Positions 1 to 6,037 of a stretch of DNA of 6,037 nt are shown in pieces. The position numbers and the translations under genes are program-made. Under the pieces are notes generated by a model that worked only from the letters and a program-made list of their open reading frames with translations, had not been told where the DNA came from and made no database searches. Within the stretch, counting starts at the first letter, position 1. Each line of letters begins with the position of its first letter. The stretch comes from Candidatus Scatoplasma merdavium (GTDB lineage: Bacteria > Bacillota_I > Bacilli_A > RFN20 > CAG-288), in the NCBI GenBank assembly GCA_017694135.1, contig JADING010000132.1:1-6037 (forward strand), read 5' to 3'.

Positions 1-659
1 ACGTAATTAACATTCTTCCAACTTTAGATAGAAATGAAGCCTTAAAAGAAATGGATAGGATCAACTTTCTTTTAAAAGAAATTCAAGCAAACGCCAAAAG
101 CGCCATCATTTCTTTAGATTATTACAACCAATTAAGCGAAATTAATAAGTTGTATTTTTTGAGATATTATTTGATATATCGCCATTTTGATAAGAACAAA
201 GCGGTAAAGTTAACTAAAGTTCTCTATTACATTTTGAAAAAGAAAAACGAAACCGATTCATACTGCATAACTGGGGATAACTTTTTATATTTAAACCACA
301 AATCCGCCTTTATTTCTAAGCCGTTCTTGTGCAAGTATTCTTTAACTGTGACTAAATCAAATTTAGAAACAAGCAAATATTTTTTTAAAGTTGATCTAAG
401 AGAGTATCAAAAGTATTACATCAAAGAATCTGACTTTCCTTTAAAGATAGAGCCTCCTTTAAATAACGACACTTTTTCTCGCGGGAAATTTGAAGGAAAA
501 GACGTTGCCAGCTTTATTAAAAAAGAAAAAGTAGTCTCTTACTTAAGGCCTTATTATCCAGTTATCAAAAACCGTGAAGGAAATGTGATTTACGTTCCAC
601 GCTATAAAGAGATATTAAATTCTACTTCTTTTATCTACTTTATTTTTAATTGCGATTAA
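1..659 (+). CDS. tilS: tRNA(Ile)-lysidine synthase, C-terminal part (cut by left window edge)
   Basis: TilS attaches lysine to C34 of the CAU-anticodon tRNA-Ile in the cytoplasm, so that it reads AUA and accepts isoleucine. The frame is open from position 3 to the TAA at 657-659 (218 visible residues). The ATG at 51 is internal: no convincing ribosome binding site precedes it, and the codons before it already read like the family's 'LP.L' helix (ILPTLDRN, residues 4-11). Residues 32-105 resemble the substrate-binding middle domain. Residues about 143-205 resemble the TilS C-terminal domain: FPLKIEPP, then GKDVASFIKKEKV, then YYPVIKNREGNVIYVPRY, matching the family pattern of a shortened 'IRxRxxGD', 'K.LK.FFIDEK.' and 'PVV.D..G.I.WVPG'. 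The catalytic PP-loop ATPase half (SGGxDS) lies outside the window, so the call rests on the divergent C-terminus. The last 45 bp overlap the end of mfd on the other strand. Confidence 0.75.
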   Translation, partial: VINILPTLDRNEALKEMDRINFLLKEIQANAKSAIISLDYYNQLSEINKLYFLRYYLIYRHFDKNKAVKLTKVLYYILKKKNETDSYCITGDNFLYLNHKSAFISKPFLCKYSLTVTKSNLETSKYFFKVDLREYQKYYIKESDFPLKIEPPLNNDTFSRGKFEGKDVASFIKKEKVVSYLRPYYPVIKNREGNVIYVPRYKEILNSTSFIYFIFNCD

Positions 660-3600
660 ACTAGTAACTAAGTTAAATAAATCCATTAAATAATCGGCAC
701 TTTTATTTAAATTAAAGCGGAAAGATTTACCCAAGAAACGAACATATATTTTCTTTTCATCAGCAATAAATTCGTTTTTCTCTAATTCTCTCGCCATCAT
801 TCTGGAAGATGAAAAATCTTCTGACATCTTTATTTCATAATGATCGATATACTCTTTAAATTCGCTGAATATTGGGTTATCTAAATATATTTCAATCGTT
901 TTTTTAACAAAAAGATTGCTCATCTCGTAAGGTATTCTTCCGTAAATATCTTCAACTTTCTTTTGATATTCTTGAAGTTCTTTCAATGAAGAAATATCAA
1001 ACATTTCCCTGTAAATATTGATTCGATCGCTTTCAGAAGCATATGTTGAAGGAATGTGAGCGTCTAAGCTGAAAGAAATCTCATAGCGCGTTGATTTATC
1101 TAAATCTTTGACGTTATCTACCATAACCTTCTTTTCTTTCATAACTTCTTGAAGAAGCTGCATATAAGCATCATAACCAATTGAATCGATAAATCCAGCT
1201 TGCTCTTTCCCTAAAATATCTCCTGCGCCACGGATGTTTAAATCCTCATTTGCAATTCTATATCCGCTTCCTAATTCAGTGAATTCCTTTAGAGCTTTAA
1301 GTCTCTTTTTAGATTCATCATTTAAAACTCTAATATCAGGGTAAGTTAAATAAGCGTAAGCTAAACGCGAAGAACGACCGACCCTACCTTTGATTTGATA
1401 CAGCTGAGCTAAACCAAAATTCTCAGCTTTTTCCACAATTATCGTATTGCAATTAGGGACATCTAAGCCGGTTTCAACAATAGAAGTACAGACTAAAATA
1501 TCGATTTTTCCTTCGTAGAAATCTGACATGATATCTGAAATATCATTTCCATCCATCTGTCCGTGAACACCCTTAATATTGGCGTATGGAAACATCTCTT
1601 CTAATTCAGAAATTGTCTTAGGAAGAGATTGAATTCTATTATGCAGGTAATAGACTTGCCCCTTTCTACCTAGCTCGCGATCAATAACCTCTTTAATAAG
1701 CTTTTTATTAAACTTTACTACGTATGTTTTAATAGGTAAGCGATTGTAAGGCGGATTATCCAAGCGAGAAAGTGAACGAACATTGAGCAAAGACATCTGC
1801 AAAGTACGAGGAATCGGAGTAGCAGTAAGAGTTAAAACATCAATGTTAGTTGTCATTGTTTTATTTTTTTCTTTGTGAGCAACACCGAAACGTTGTTCTT
1901 CATCAACAACTAACAAACCGAGATCTTTAAATTGAATATCGTCTGACAATATGCGGTGTGTACCGATTAAAAGATCTATTTCCCCATCTTTCAGCTGGCG
2001 CAATATGCTGTTGGTTTCCTTAACGCTAACATTTCTATTTAACATAGCAATTCGAACATCAAAGCTTTTGAATCTTTCTATTGCCACATCGTAATGCTGC
2101 TTACAAAGAACAGTTGTTGGACAAAGCAAAGCCGCCTGCTTATGAGAGCAAATGCATTTAAATATCGCTTTAAAAGCCACCTCTGTTTTCCCAAAGCCGA
2201 CATCCCCTGTTAACAAACGATCCATAGGATGAGAAGACATCATATCTTTTTTGATCTCTTCCCAGGCCGCCTGCTGCGAAGTTGTTAAAGGATAAGGGAA
2301 CGCATCAGAAAACTCCTGCTCTAGCTCATCGTCTGGCTGGAAAGCAAAACCTGGAGTTGTATTTCTTTGTGCCTCTATCTCAATCAACTTATCAGCTAAA
2401 TAAGATACCCTGCCTCTAATCTTTGCTTTCCTTCTTGCCCAAGATGCTCCACCTAAATAATCTAAGCGCGGCTTAACGCCCTCTTTAGAAGCGTATTTAC
2501 GGATCATCTTGTACTTTTCTAAAGGAACGTACAGTTTTTGACCATCTCCGGCATATCCGATAGTTAGATATTCTAAACCATCTATTTCTTTGATCCCTAA
2601 ATAAACACCTATACCCTGTTCTTGATGAACTACGTAATCACCAACCTCTAAATCCTGGTATTTAGAAATTGTTTTCGCTTCTTTAAAACGATTTAAAAAA
2701 GTCGATGAAGCATCGCCAAAACCGTAAATTTCTTTTGAAGAAACCAAGGCTAATTTCGCTTTGGGAAGCAAAAATCCCCTGGAGAAAGACTTATCTAATA
2801 CAACGTTAATTCCATTAGATGACAAAGATAAATCGATGTTTACTCCTTCTTGATCTAAATAGCGCTTAAATCCTTCTAACTGCGCGCTAGAAAGAAAAAC
2901 ATAAGGGGTGTATCCATCTCGCTTTAAGTTGTTAATAAGATTCAAAGAATCAATCATCGAAACAGATCTATATGGAATCGAAGTGACTTGAAGCTGGCTA
3001 TCTTCATCGATAGAACAGATGTAATCTCTTTTTTCTTTTAAACTGTCTTCAAGGCTATACGCTCCCTTTTCTCCACTTAAAGCCATCCTCTCTTTCTTAA
3101 GCTCAGCATAGTAATCTGCCGATTCTTTTTCGTAATTTGACGCAATAGAATAAACGTCTTCAAAACGGTAAAAATAAAGCGGTATATCTTTTAAATAAGA
3201 AGTGATAAAAGAAGGATCTATTTCAAAATAAGGAAGATACTTAGAAGTAGTATCTGCTAATCCACTAACTTTCACTTCTGCTAAGAAGCGTGAAGTCTTA
3301 CTTAACAATTCTTGATTCAATTCGGAATTATCAAGCCTATTTAACTCTTGAGAGATATTAAATACCCCTCTATCTATTTCTCCTTCGCTAAGGATAACCT
3401 CATTCGCAGGAATAATATCAATTTCATCTATCTTTTCAAAAGACAGTTCGCTCTTAGTGTTAAAAATACGAATGTCTTCAATTTCATCATCAAAATATTC
3501 AAAGCGTACTGGATTGTTATAAGAAGGGGTAAAAACATCAACTATTTCCCCGCGAGCAGAAAACTCAAAAACACCTTCAACTCTATTAACGCGCGAATAA

Positions 3601-4064
3601 TTGTGCTTAATTAAATACTCAATAAGCTTCTTAGGTTCAAAACTCTCTGACTTTTTTAAATGCAAAACAGAATTAGAAAAACAAGAAGGAGAACTGATGG
3701 GTTTGCATAATAAAATACCAGAAAAAACAACGAGAGATTTCTTCTTGCTAACTAATCTATAAAGTGTATACTGCCTTTCTTTTACAAATTCTTTTGAAGA
3801 ATAAATCGCATCTGCACGGACAACTTCATCGTAAGGAAAATAACATATCTCTTCGACATTTAAAAAATTTGAAGCGAACTCTAAAAAATGCTGGGCATCA
3901 TAAAGAGAAGGTAAGCACACCGCTAAACTGCGGTTGTTTTTTTGATATGAAGATAAAATAGCTAAAGCGAAACTTTCAATGCTGTTGGCGTTAAAAGCGA
4001 AGTTGTTATCAATCTTTATTACTTCAGGATTATCTTGAATGAGTTTTAGTAAATCAAAGTCCAT
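615..4064 (-). CDS. mfd: Transcription-repair coupling factor Mfd
   Basis: Mfd is a cytoplasmic ATP-driven DNA translocase that pushes RNA polymerase off template lesions and recruits UvrA for nucleotide excision repair. The 1149 residues match the family length (about 1150-1180). The UvrB-like N-terminal module covers roughly residues 1-220 and includes the RGEIVDVF segment (171-178). The RNA-polymerase-interacting, CarD-like domain is about 472-525 (GDYVVHQEQGIG at 475-486). The RecG-like helicase motor carries Walker A GDVGFGKTE (620-628), CPTTVL (648-653), GTHR (701-704), DEEQ (721-724), TATPIPRTL (747-755), TSIVETGLDVP (860-870) and QIKGRVGRS (890-898). The TRG translocation motif is near NIRGAGDILG (943-952), and the C-terminal autoinhibitory domain follows from about 995. 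All motor motifs are intact. The ATG lies 2 bp after the pth stop with no clear ribosome binding site, which suggests translational coupling. Stop is TAA. Confidence 0.98.
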   Translation of the reverse strand: MDFDLLKLIQDNPEVIKIDNNFAFNANSIESFALAILSSYQKNNRSLAVCLPSLYDAQHFLEFASNFLNVEEICYFPYDEVVRADAIYSSKEFVKERQYTLYRLVSKKKSLVVFSGILLCKPISSPSCFSNSVLHLKKSESFEPKKLIEYLIKHNYSRVNRVEGVFEFSARGEIVDVFTPSYNNPVRFEYFDDEIEDIRIFNTKSELSFEKIDEIDIIPANEVILSEGEIDRGVFNISQELNRLDNSELNQELLSKTSRFLAEVKVSGLADTTSKYLPYFEIDPSFITSYLKDIPLYFYRFEDVYSIASNYEKESADYYAELKKERMALSGEKGAYSLEDSLKEKRDYICSIDEDSQLQVTSIPYRSVSMIDSLNLINNLKRDGYTPYVFLSSAQLEGFKRYLDQEGVNIDLSLSSNGINVVLDKSFSRGFLLPKAKLALVSSKEIYGFGDASSTFLNRFKEAKTISKYQDLEVGDYVVHQEQGIGVYLGIKEIDGLEYLTIGYAGDGQKLYVPLEKYKMIRKYASKEGVKPRLDYLGGASWARRKAKIRGRVSYLADKLIEIEAQRNTTPGFAFQPDDELEQEFSDAFPYPLTTSQQAAWEEIKKDMMSSHPMDRLLTGDVGFGKTEVAFKAIFKCICSHKQAALLCPTTVLCKQHYDVAIERFKSFDVRIAMLNRNVSVKETNSILRQLKDGEIDLLIGTHRILSDDIQFKDLGLLVVDEEQRFGVAHKEKNKTMTTNIDVLTLTATPIPRTLQMSLLNVRSLSRLDNPPYNRLPIKTYVVKFNKKLIKEVIDRELGRKGQVYYLHNRIQSLPKTISELEEMFPYANIKGVHGQMDGNDISDIMSDFYEGKIDILVCTSIVETGLDVPNCNTIIVEKAENFGLAQLYQIKGRVGRSSRLAYAYLTYPDIRVLNDESKKRLKALKEFTELGSGYRIANEDLNIRGAGDILGKEQAGFIDSIGYDAYMQLLQEVMKEKKVMVDNVKDLDKSTRYEISFSLDAHIPSTYASESDRINIYREMFDISSLKELQEYQKKVEDIYGRIPYEMSNLFVKKTIEIYLDNPIFSEFKEYIDHYEIKMSEDFSSSRMMARELEKNEFIADEKKIYVRFLGKSFRFNLNKSADYLMDLFNLVTSLIAIKNKVDKRSRI

Positions 4065-4066
4065 TT

Positions 4067-4645
4067 TTACAAAATCTGATTAGTGTTAAATCTCGACATC
4101 GTTTTTAAGAAGTCTTGGCTCACCAAAGCGTACTTCAAAGCGAACAAAGCTGCATCTAAAGCGTTAGCAATCTTACTCTGCTCATCTTTATCAGGAACAC
4201 CTAAAACGTAATCGACAATGTTAGCTCCGTGCGGTTCTCCAATCCCGATTCTTATTCTTTTAATCTCTTGCGTATTAAATAAATCAATGATGTTTTTCAA
4301 TCCCTTTTGACCGCCGGAAGATCCGTTCATTCTCATTCTAAATCTCCCAGGTTCCAAAGCTAAATCATCGCAAAGAACAATAATTTCACTAGGATCAATC
4401 TTAAAGTACTTGCAAAAAGGAACGACAGCTTGACCAGACAAATTCATATAAGTCATGGGCTTCATAATATAAAACTGCTGCCCCTCAAGTTCGCACTTAG
4501 AGTACTTAGCATTAAAATCATCCTTATATCTAACATTATTCAAATCTTCCGCCAACATATCAATAAGCTTAAAGCCCATATTATGGCGCGTATCTAGATA
4601 TTCTTTCCCAGGGTTTCCTAAACCCACAACTAACTTTATTGACAT
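4067..4645 (-). CDS. pth: Peptidyl-tRNA hydrolase
   Basis: Pth cleaves the ester bond of peptidyl-tRNAs that drop off ribosomes and so recycles tRNA; it is normally essential in bacteria. The 192 residues are the usual family length. Visible signatures are VVGLGNPGKEY (6-16), TRHNMG with the catalytic histidine at H21, MKPMTYMNLSG with N68 (61-71), and the CDDLALEPG segment with D93 (92-100). RIRIGIGEP (130-138) and VDYVLG (144-149) are also typical. The segment usually written GGHNG reads GGQKG here (111-115), so both the usual His and the usual tRNA-contacting Asn (N114 in E. coli) differ. The gene starts 8 bp after the phosphatase stop and ends 2 bp before mfd, in the pth-mfd order common in Firmicutes. 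The start is supported by an AGGA six bases upstream of the ATG. Confidence 0.97.
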   Translation of the reverse strand: MSIKLVVGLGNPGKEYLDTRHNMGFKLIDMLAEDLNNVRYKDDFNAKYSKCELEGQQFYIMKPMTYMNLSGQAVVPFCKYFKIDPSEIIVLCDDLALEPGRFRMRMNGSSGGQKGLKNIIDLFNTQEIKRIRIGIGEPHGANIVDYVLGVPDKDEQSKIANALDAALFALKYALVSQDFLKTMSRFNTNQIL

Positions 4646-4650
4646 ATGAA

Positions 4651-4656
4651 ATCCTA
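4651..4656 (-). promoter_or_regulatory. Ribosome binding site of pth, overlapping the phosphatase stop codon
   Basis: The minus strand reads TAGGAT, with AGGA placed six bases before the pth ATG. Its first three bases are the TAG stop of the phosphatase gene. Terminating ribosomes would sit on the pth initiation region, so the two genes are probably translationally coupled. This also fixes the pth start. Confidence 0.75.
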
Positions 4657-5103
4657 TTTAATTTTAACACTCATAAGGAAATTCTCACAGGAAGAATAAA
4701 TATCCGAATAAGCTTTTTCAAAATCTCTAGTGTACCAAGGATCTTCAATTTCATATCCTTGAGAAATGTAATCACCCAAAAACTTGACCTTCGATAAGTC
4801 TTTAAATCTCCTTTGAAGAAATCTCAAATTAGAAGAATCCATAATCAAAACCAAATCCGCGCTCTGATACTCGTTATCGCTTATTCTTAAAGCGCTGTGT
4901 TTTGAAATAGGAATCCCGTGTTCAACCAAGACTCGTTTCATCGGAGGATAAATATCATTCATGTATTCTTCATCAGAAACTGCACGAGAAATCACCTCAA
5001 ATTCTTTTTCTCTATTATGTTTTTTAATCAGATATTTAAACACGTATTCCGCCGCAACAGAACGGCAGATATTCCCGTGACATATAAATATTATTTTTAT
5101 CAT
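4654..5103 (-). CDS. Low-molecular-weight protein tyrosine phosphatase
   Basis: This small cytosolic enzyme removes phosphate from phosphoproteins through a cysteinyl-phosphate intermediate. The 149-residue length fits the family. The N-terminal P-loop CHGNICRS (8-15) supplies the CX5R signature with nucleophile C8 and R14. The general-acid loop is DPWY (121-124, D121). IYPPMKRVL (51-59) and the ADLVLIMD strand (82-89) are also family-typical. The P-loop has Ile at position 12, as in tyrosine phosphatases, and not the Thr seen in the arginine phosphatase YwlE; from this I infer tyrosine rather than arginine specificity. It is the first gene of the likely phosphatase-pth-mfd operon. Its TAG stop overlaps the pth ribosome binding site. 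The ATG at 5101-5103 is the only sensible start, since it leaves a normal lead strand (MIKIIFIC) before the P-loop. The in vivo substrate cannot be told from sequence. Confidence 0.95.
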   Translation of the reverse strand: MIKIIFICHGNICRSVAAEYVFKYLIKKHNREKEFEVISRAVSDEEYMNDIYPPMKRVLVEHGIPISKHSALRISDNEYQSADLVLIMDSSNLRFLQRRFKDLSKVKFLGDYISQGYEIEDPWYTRDFEKAYSDIYSSCENFLMSVKIK

Positions 5104-5114
5104 ATCTCTTATAT

Positions 5115-5120
5115 CCCTTC
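5115..5120 (-). promoter_or_regulatory. Possible ribosome binding site of the phosphatase gene
   Basis: GAAGGG on the minus strand lies 11 bases before the ATG at 5103. The match to the anti-Shine-Dalgarno sequence is partial and the spacing is on the long side, but no better site exists near this start. Confidence 0.45.
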
Positions 5121-5128
5121 AAACCTTG

Positions 5129-5158
5129 ATACTATGGGCTTTCGTGCGCTTTTTTCAA
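5129..5158 (-). promoter_or_regulatory. Candidate sigma-A type promoter for the phosphatase-pth-mfd operon
   Basis: On the minus strand, TTGAAA (5153-5158, five of six to TTGACA) is followed after 18 bp by TAGTAT (5129-5134, four of six to TATAAT). Transcription would begin near 5122 and give a leader of about 20 bases that still includes the GAAGGG site. In AT-rich DNA such matches arise by chance. The position, in the only sizeable gap upstream of the operon, is the main support. Confidence 0.35.
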
Positions 5159-5167
5159 TTTTTGTGT

Positions 5168-5220
5168 TTTGCCCCAAACCTACGCTAATCTTTGTAAATC
5201 TACGCAGATTTATGGGCAAA
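5168..5220. repeat. Nested inverted repeat plus imperfect direct repeat in the intergenic gap
   Basis: An outer 7-bp inverted repeat (TTTGCCC at 5168-5174, GGGCAAA at 5214-5220) encloses an inner perfect hairpin (TAAATCT at 5195-5201, four-base loop ACGC, AGATTTA at 5206-5212). CTACGC also occurs twice, 20 bp apart (5180-5185 and 5200-5205), inside a 15-bp imperfect repeat with 10 of 15 identities. On the transcript from the RhuM-Fic gene there is no T-run after the structure, so it does not look like an ordinary intrinsic terminator. It could be the edge of an inserted segment, a recombination or protein-binding site, or an RNA structure that protects the 3' end. The arms are seen directly; the function is unknown. 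Confidence 0.6.
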
Positions 5221-5248
5221 TGGTGTAGTAAGTGGTATCTGAAAGATA

Positions 5249-6037
5249 TTATTTCATACAGTTCATGACAACACTTATCATCATCTCTTTTTCTTCTGGA
5301 TTTGATTCCGCAATCATAATCGTAAGAGCCACAATTGTATGATCATCAATCAATTTTTCTTCATTTTTAAACAAAGCATTATTTTTATCCAGAAAATATA
5401 AAAATACGGCAGCGGCTATCCTTTTATTTCCGTCTGAAAAACTATGATTTTTCGTTATAAAATACAATAAATTTGCTGCTTTCTCCTCCAATGTAGGATA
5501 TAGGTCTTCTCCGCCAAAACTCTGGTAAATTGCTCCAATGCTGCCTTTAAAAGAATCGTCTTTTTCATTTCCAAATAACGTACTGTTGTTTCCATATTTC
5601 ATGCTGTCAATCACTTTTCTGCATTCTTCGTAGGTCAGAATATAAGTTGCCGTATTTCCTTTCGGACGTATCATGTTCTGATGATCATATGCGTCTAGCA
5701 GATCCAGAGCTTGACTGTATCGTTCCACCACCGCCAGCACCTGTTTTGAATCAAGGCTGTTTTCTACTCTTTTCATAACTCGTATTACCTCATTTAACTG
5801 ATTCATACGTTTATGATTTACGGCATAACCTTTAAGTATGTATTCTTTTAATACAGAATTTGCCCATCGTCTAAATTCAACACCCCGTTTTGATTTTACC
5901 CGATACCCAACTGAAATAATAACATCCAAATTATAATGTTCAACCATATATGTTTTATTGTCAGAAGCAGTTGTCGCAAAATTTGCGACAACTGAATTTT
6001 GTTCGGATAATTCTTCTTTTAGGGCATTGTTGATATG
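5249..6037 (-). CDS. RhuM-family protein with C-terminal Fic/Doc domain (5' end beyond window)
   Basis: The frame stays open to the right edge: 30 codons precede the ATG at 5945-5947, giving 262 visible residues, so that ATG is internal. The extra residues (for example HINNALKEEL) and the following YNLDVIISVGYRV, RGVEFRRWAN and LKGYAVN segments are the RhuM N-terminal signature. The visible start suggests that several tens of residues are missing. The C-terminal half is a Fic/Doc fold with the active-site motif HSFSDGNKR at visible residues 198-206 (5420-5446). The GNKR ending resembles Doc-type toxins more than the GNGR of AMP-transferring Fic enzymes, so it may modify a protein by phosphate or nucleotide transfer; the target is unknown. 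I see no obvious separate antitoxin in the window. The stretch at 5699-5740 uses CTG, GTG and GCG codons freely, unlike mfd, which fits horizontal acquisition. The stop is TAA, 145 bp before the phosphatase gene. Confidence 0.93.
   Translation of the reverse strand, partial: HINNALKEELSEQNSVVANFATTASDNKTYMVEHYNLDVIISVGYRVKSKRGVEFRRWANSVLKEYILKGYAVNHKRMNQLNEVIRVMKRVENSLDSKQVLAVVERYSQALDLLDAYDHQNMIRPKGNTATYILTYEECRKVIDSMKYGNNSTLFGNEKDDSFKGSIGAIYQSFGGEDLYPTLEEKAANLLYFITKNHSFSDGNKRIAAAVFLYFLDKNNALFKNEEKLIDDHTIVALTIMIAESNPEEKEMMISVVMNCMK
5968..5994. repeat. Perfect 27-bp palindrome inside the RhuM-Fic coding sequence
   Basis: The arm CAGTTGTCGCAAA (5968-5980) is repeated as its exact reverse complement TTTGCGACAACTG (5982-5994) around a single central base at 5981. 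It lies in frame in the RhuM-Fic gene and encodes the peptide VVANFATT with parts of the flanking codons, just before the conserved YNLDVIISVGYRV segment. A 13-bp perfect arm is far longer than expected by chance in a window of this size. It could be an operator bound by the encoded protein, a recombination site, or a strong mRNA hairpin. No function is proven. Confidence 0.9.

Noticed and set aside
51..53. ATG as the true start of the plus-strand gene at the left edge
   Set aside because: The frame is open upstream, no ribosome binding site is present, and the preceding codons continue the TilS-like helix.
567..601. Weak hairpin on the minus strand (CGTGGA with TTCACG) followed by five T as a terminator for mfd
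   Set aside because: The stem is only six pairs including one G-T, the loop is 17 bases, and it lies inside the tilS coding sequence; support is too weak to call.
3348..3614. Plus-strand open frame of 88 codons
   Set aside because: It lies entirely antisense to mfd, has no recognisable domain or ribosome binding site, and is expected by chance opposite AT-rich coding DNA.
3764..3961. Plus-strand open frame of 65 codons
   Set aside because: It is fully antisense to the intact N-terminal part of mfd and has no family resemblance.
5109..5114. TATAAG close to the phosphatase start as a -10 box
   Set aside because: It would put the transcription start on or next to the ATG and there is no matching -35 box about 17 bp upstream; the TTGAAA/TAGTAT pair fits better.
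4918..5268. Plus-strand open frame of 116 codons crossing the intergenic gap
   Set aside because: Half of it is antisense to the phosphatase gene, the rest runs through repeat-rich non-coding DNA, and the translation has no coherent domain.
5945..5947. ATG as the true start of the RhuM-Fic gene
   Set aside because: The upstream 30 codons are open to the window edge and encode family-typical RhuM sequence, so this methionine is internal.

Overview
The window is an AT-rich bacterial chromosome segment, most likely from a low-GC Firmicute (Bacilli, Erysipelotrichia or a standard-code Mollicute relative). The reasons are base composition, codon choice (mostly TTA/CTT leucines, AAA lysines, TAA/TAG stops), and the co-occurrence of pth, mfd and tilS, which neighbour one another in many Firmicutes. 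Tryptophan in Mfd is encoded by TGG and nothing requires reading TGA as Trp, so the standard code fits. The genus cannot be named from this sequence.

Layout, left to right. (1) Positions 1-659 on the plus strand hold the C-terminal half of a tRNA(Ile)-lysidine synthase (TilS), cut by the left edge. (2) Positions 615-4064 on the minus strand hold a complete mfd, the transcription-repair coupling factor. Its 3' end overlaps the 3' end of tilS by 45 bp, tail to tail. (3) Positions 4067-4645 (minus) hold pth, peptidyl-tRNA hydrolase. (4) Positions 4654-5103 (minus) hold a low-molecular-weight protein tyrosine phosphatase. (5) Positions 5104-5248 are a 145-bp gap with a possible promoter and an unusual set of inverted and direct repeats. 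(6) Positions 5249-6037 (minus) hold most of a RhuM-type protein fused to a Fic/Doc domain. Its N-terminus lies beyond the right edge.

The phosphatase, pth and mfd genes are spaced by 8 bp and 2 bp and almost certainly form one transcript read right to left. Pth recycles peptidyl-tRNA from stalled ribosomes and Mfd clears stalled RNA polymerase, so the operon is housekeeping in character. TilS modifies tRNA-Ile and is transcribed toward it. The RhuM-Fic gene looks like an accessory insertion upstream of this core: the family is sporadic and often found with phage or other mobile DNA, its codon use has a clear CTG/GTG/GCG-rich stretch, and it is flanked by structured non-coding DNA.

The points most worth a second look are a perfect 27-bp palindrome inside the RhuM-Fic coding sequence, the repeat-rich 53-bp block just downstream of that gene, the convergent tilS/mfd overlap, and the substitutions at usually conserved residues in Pth. 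I see no CRISPR array, tRNA, rRNA, transposase or clearly new multi-gene system in this window.
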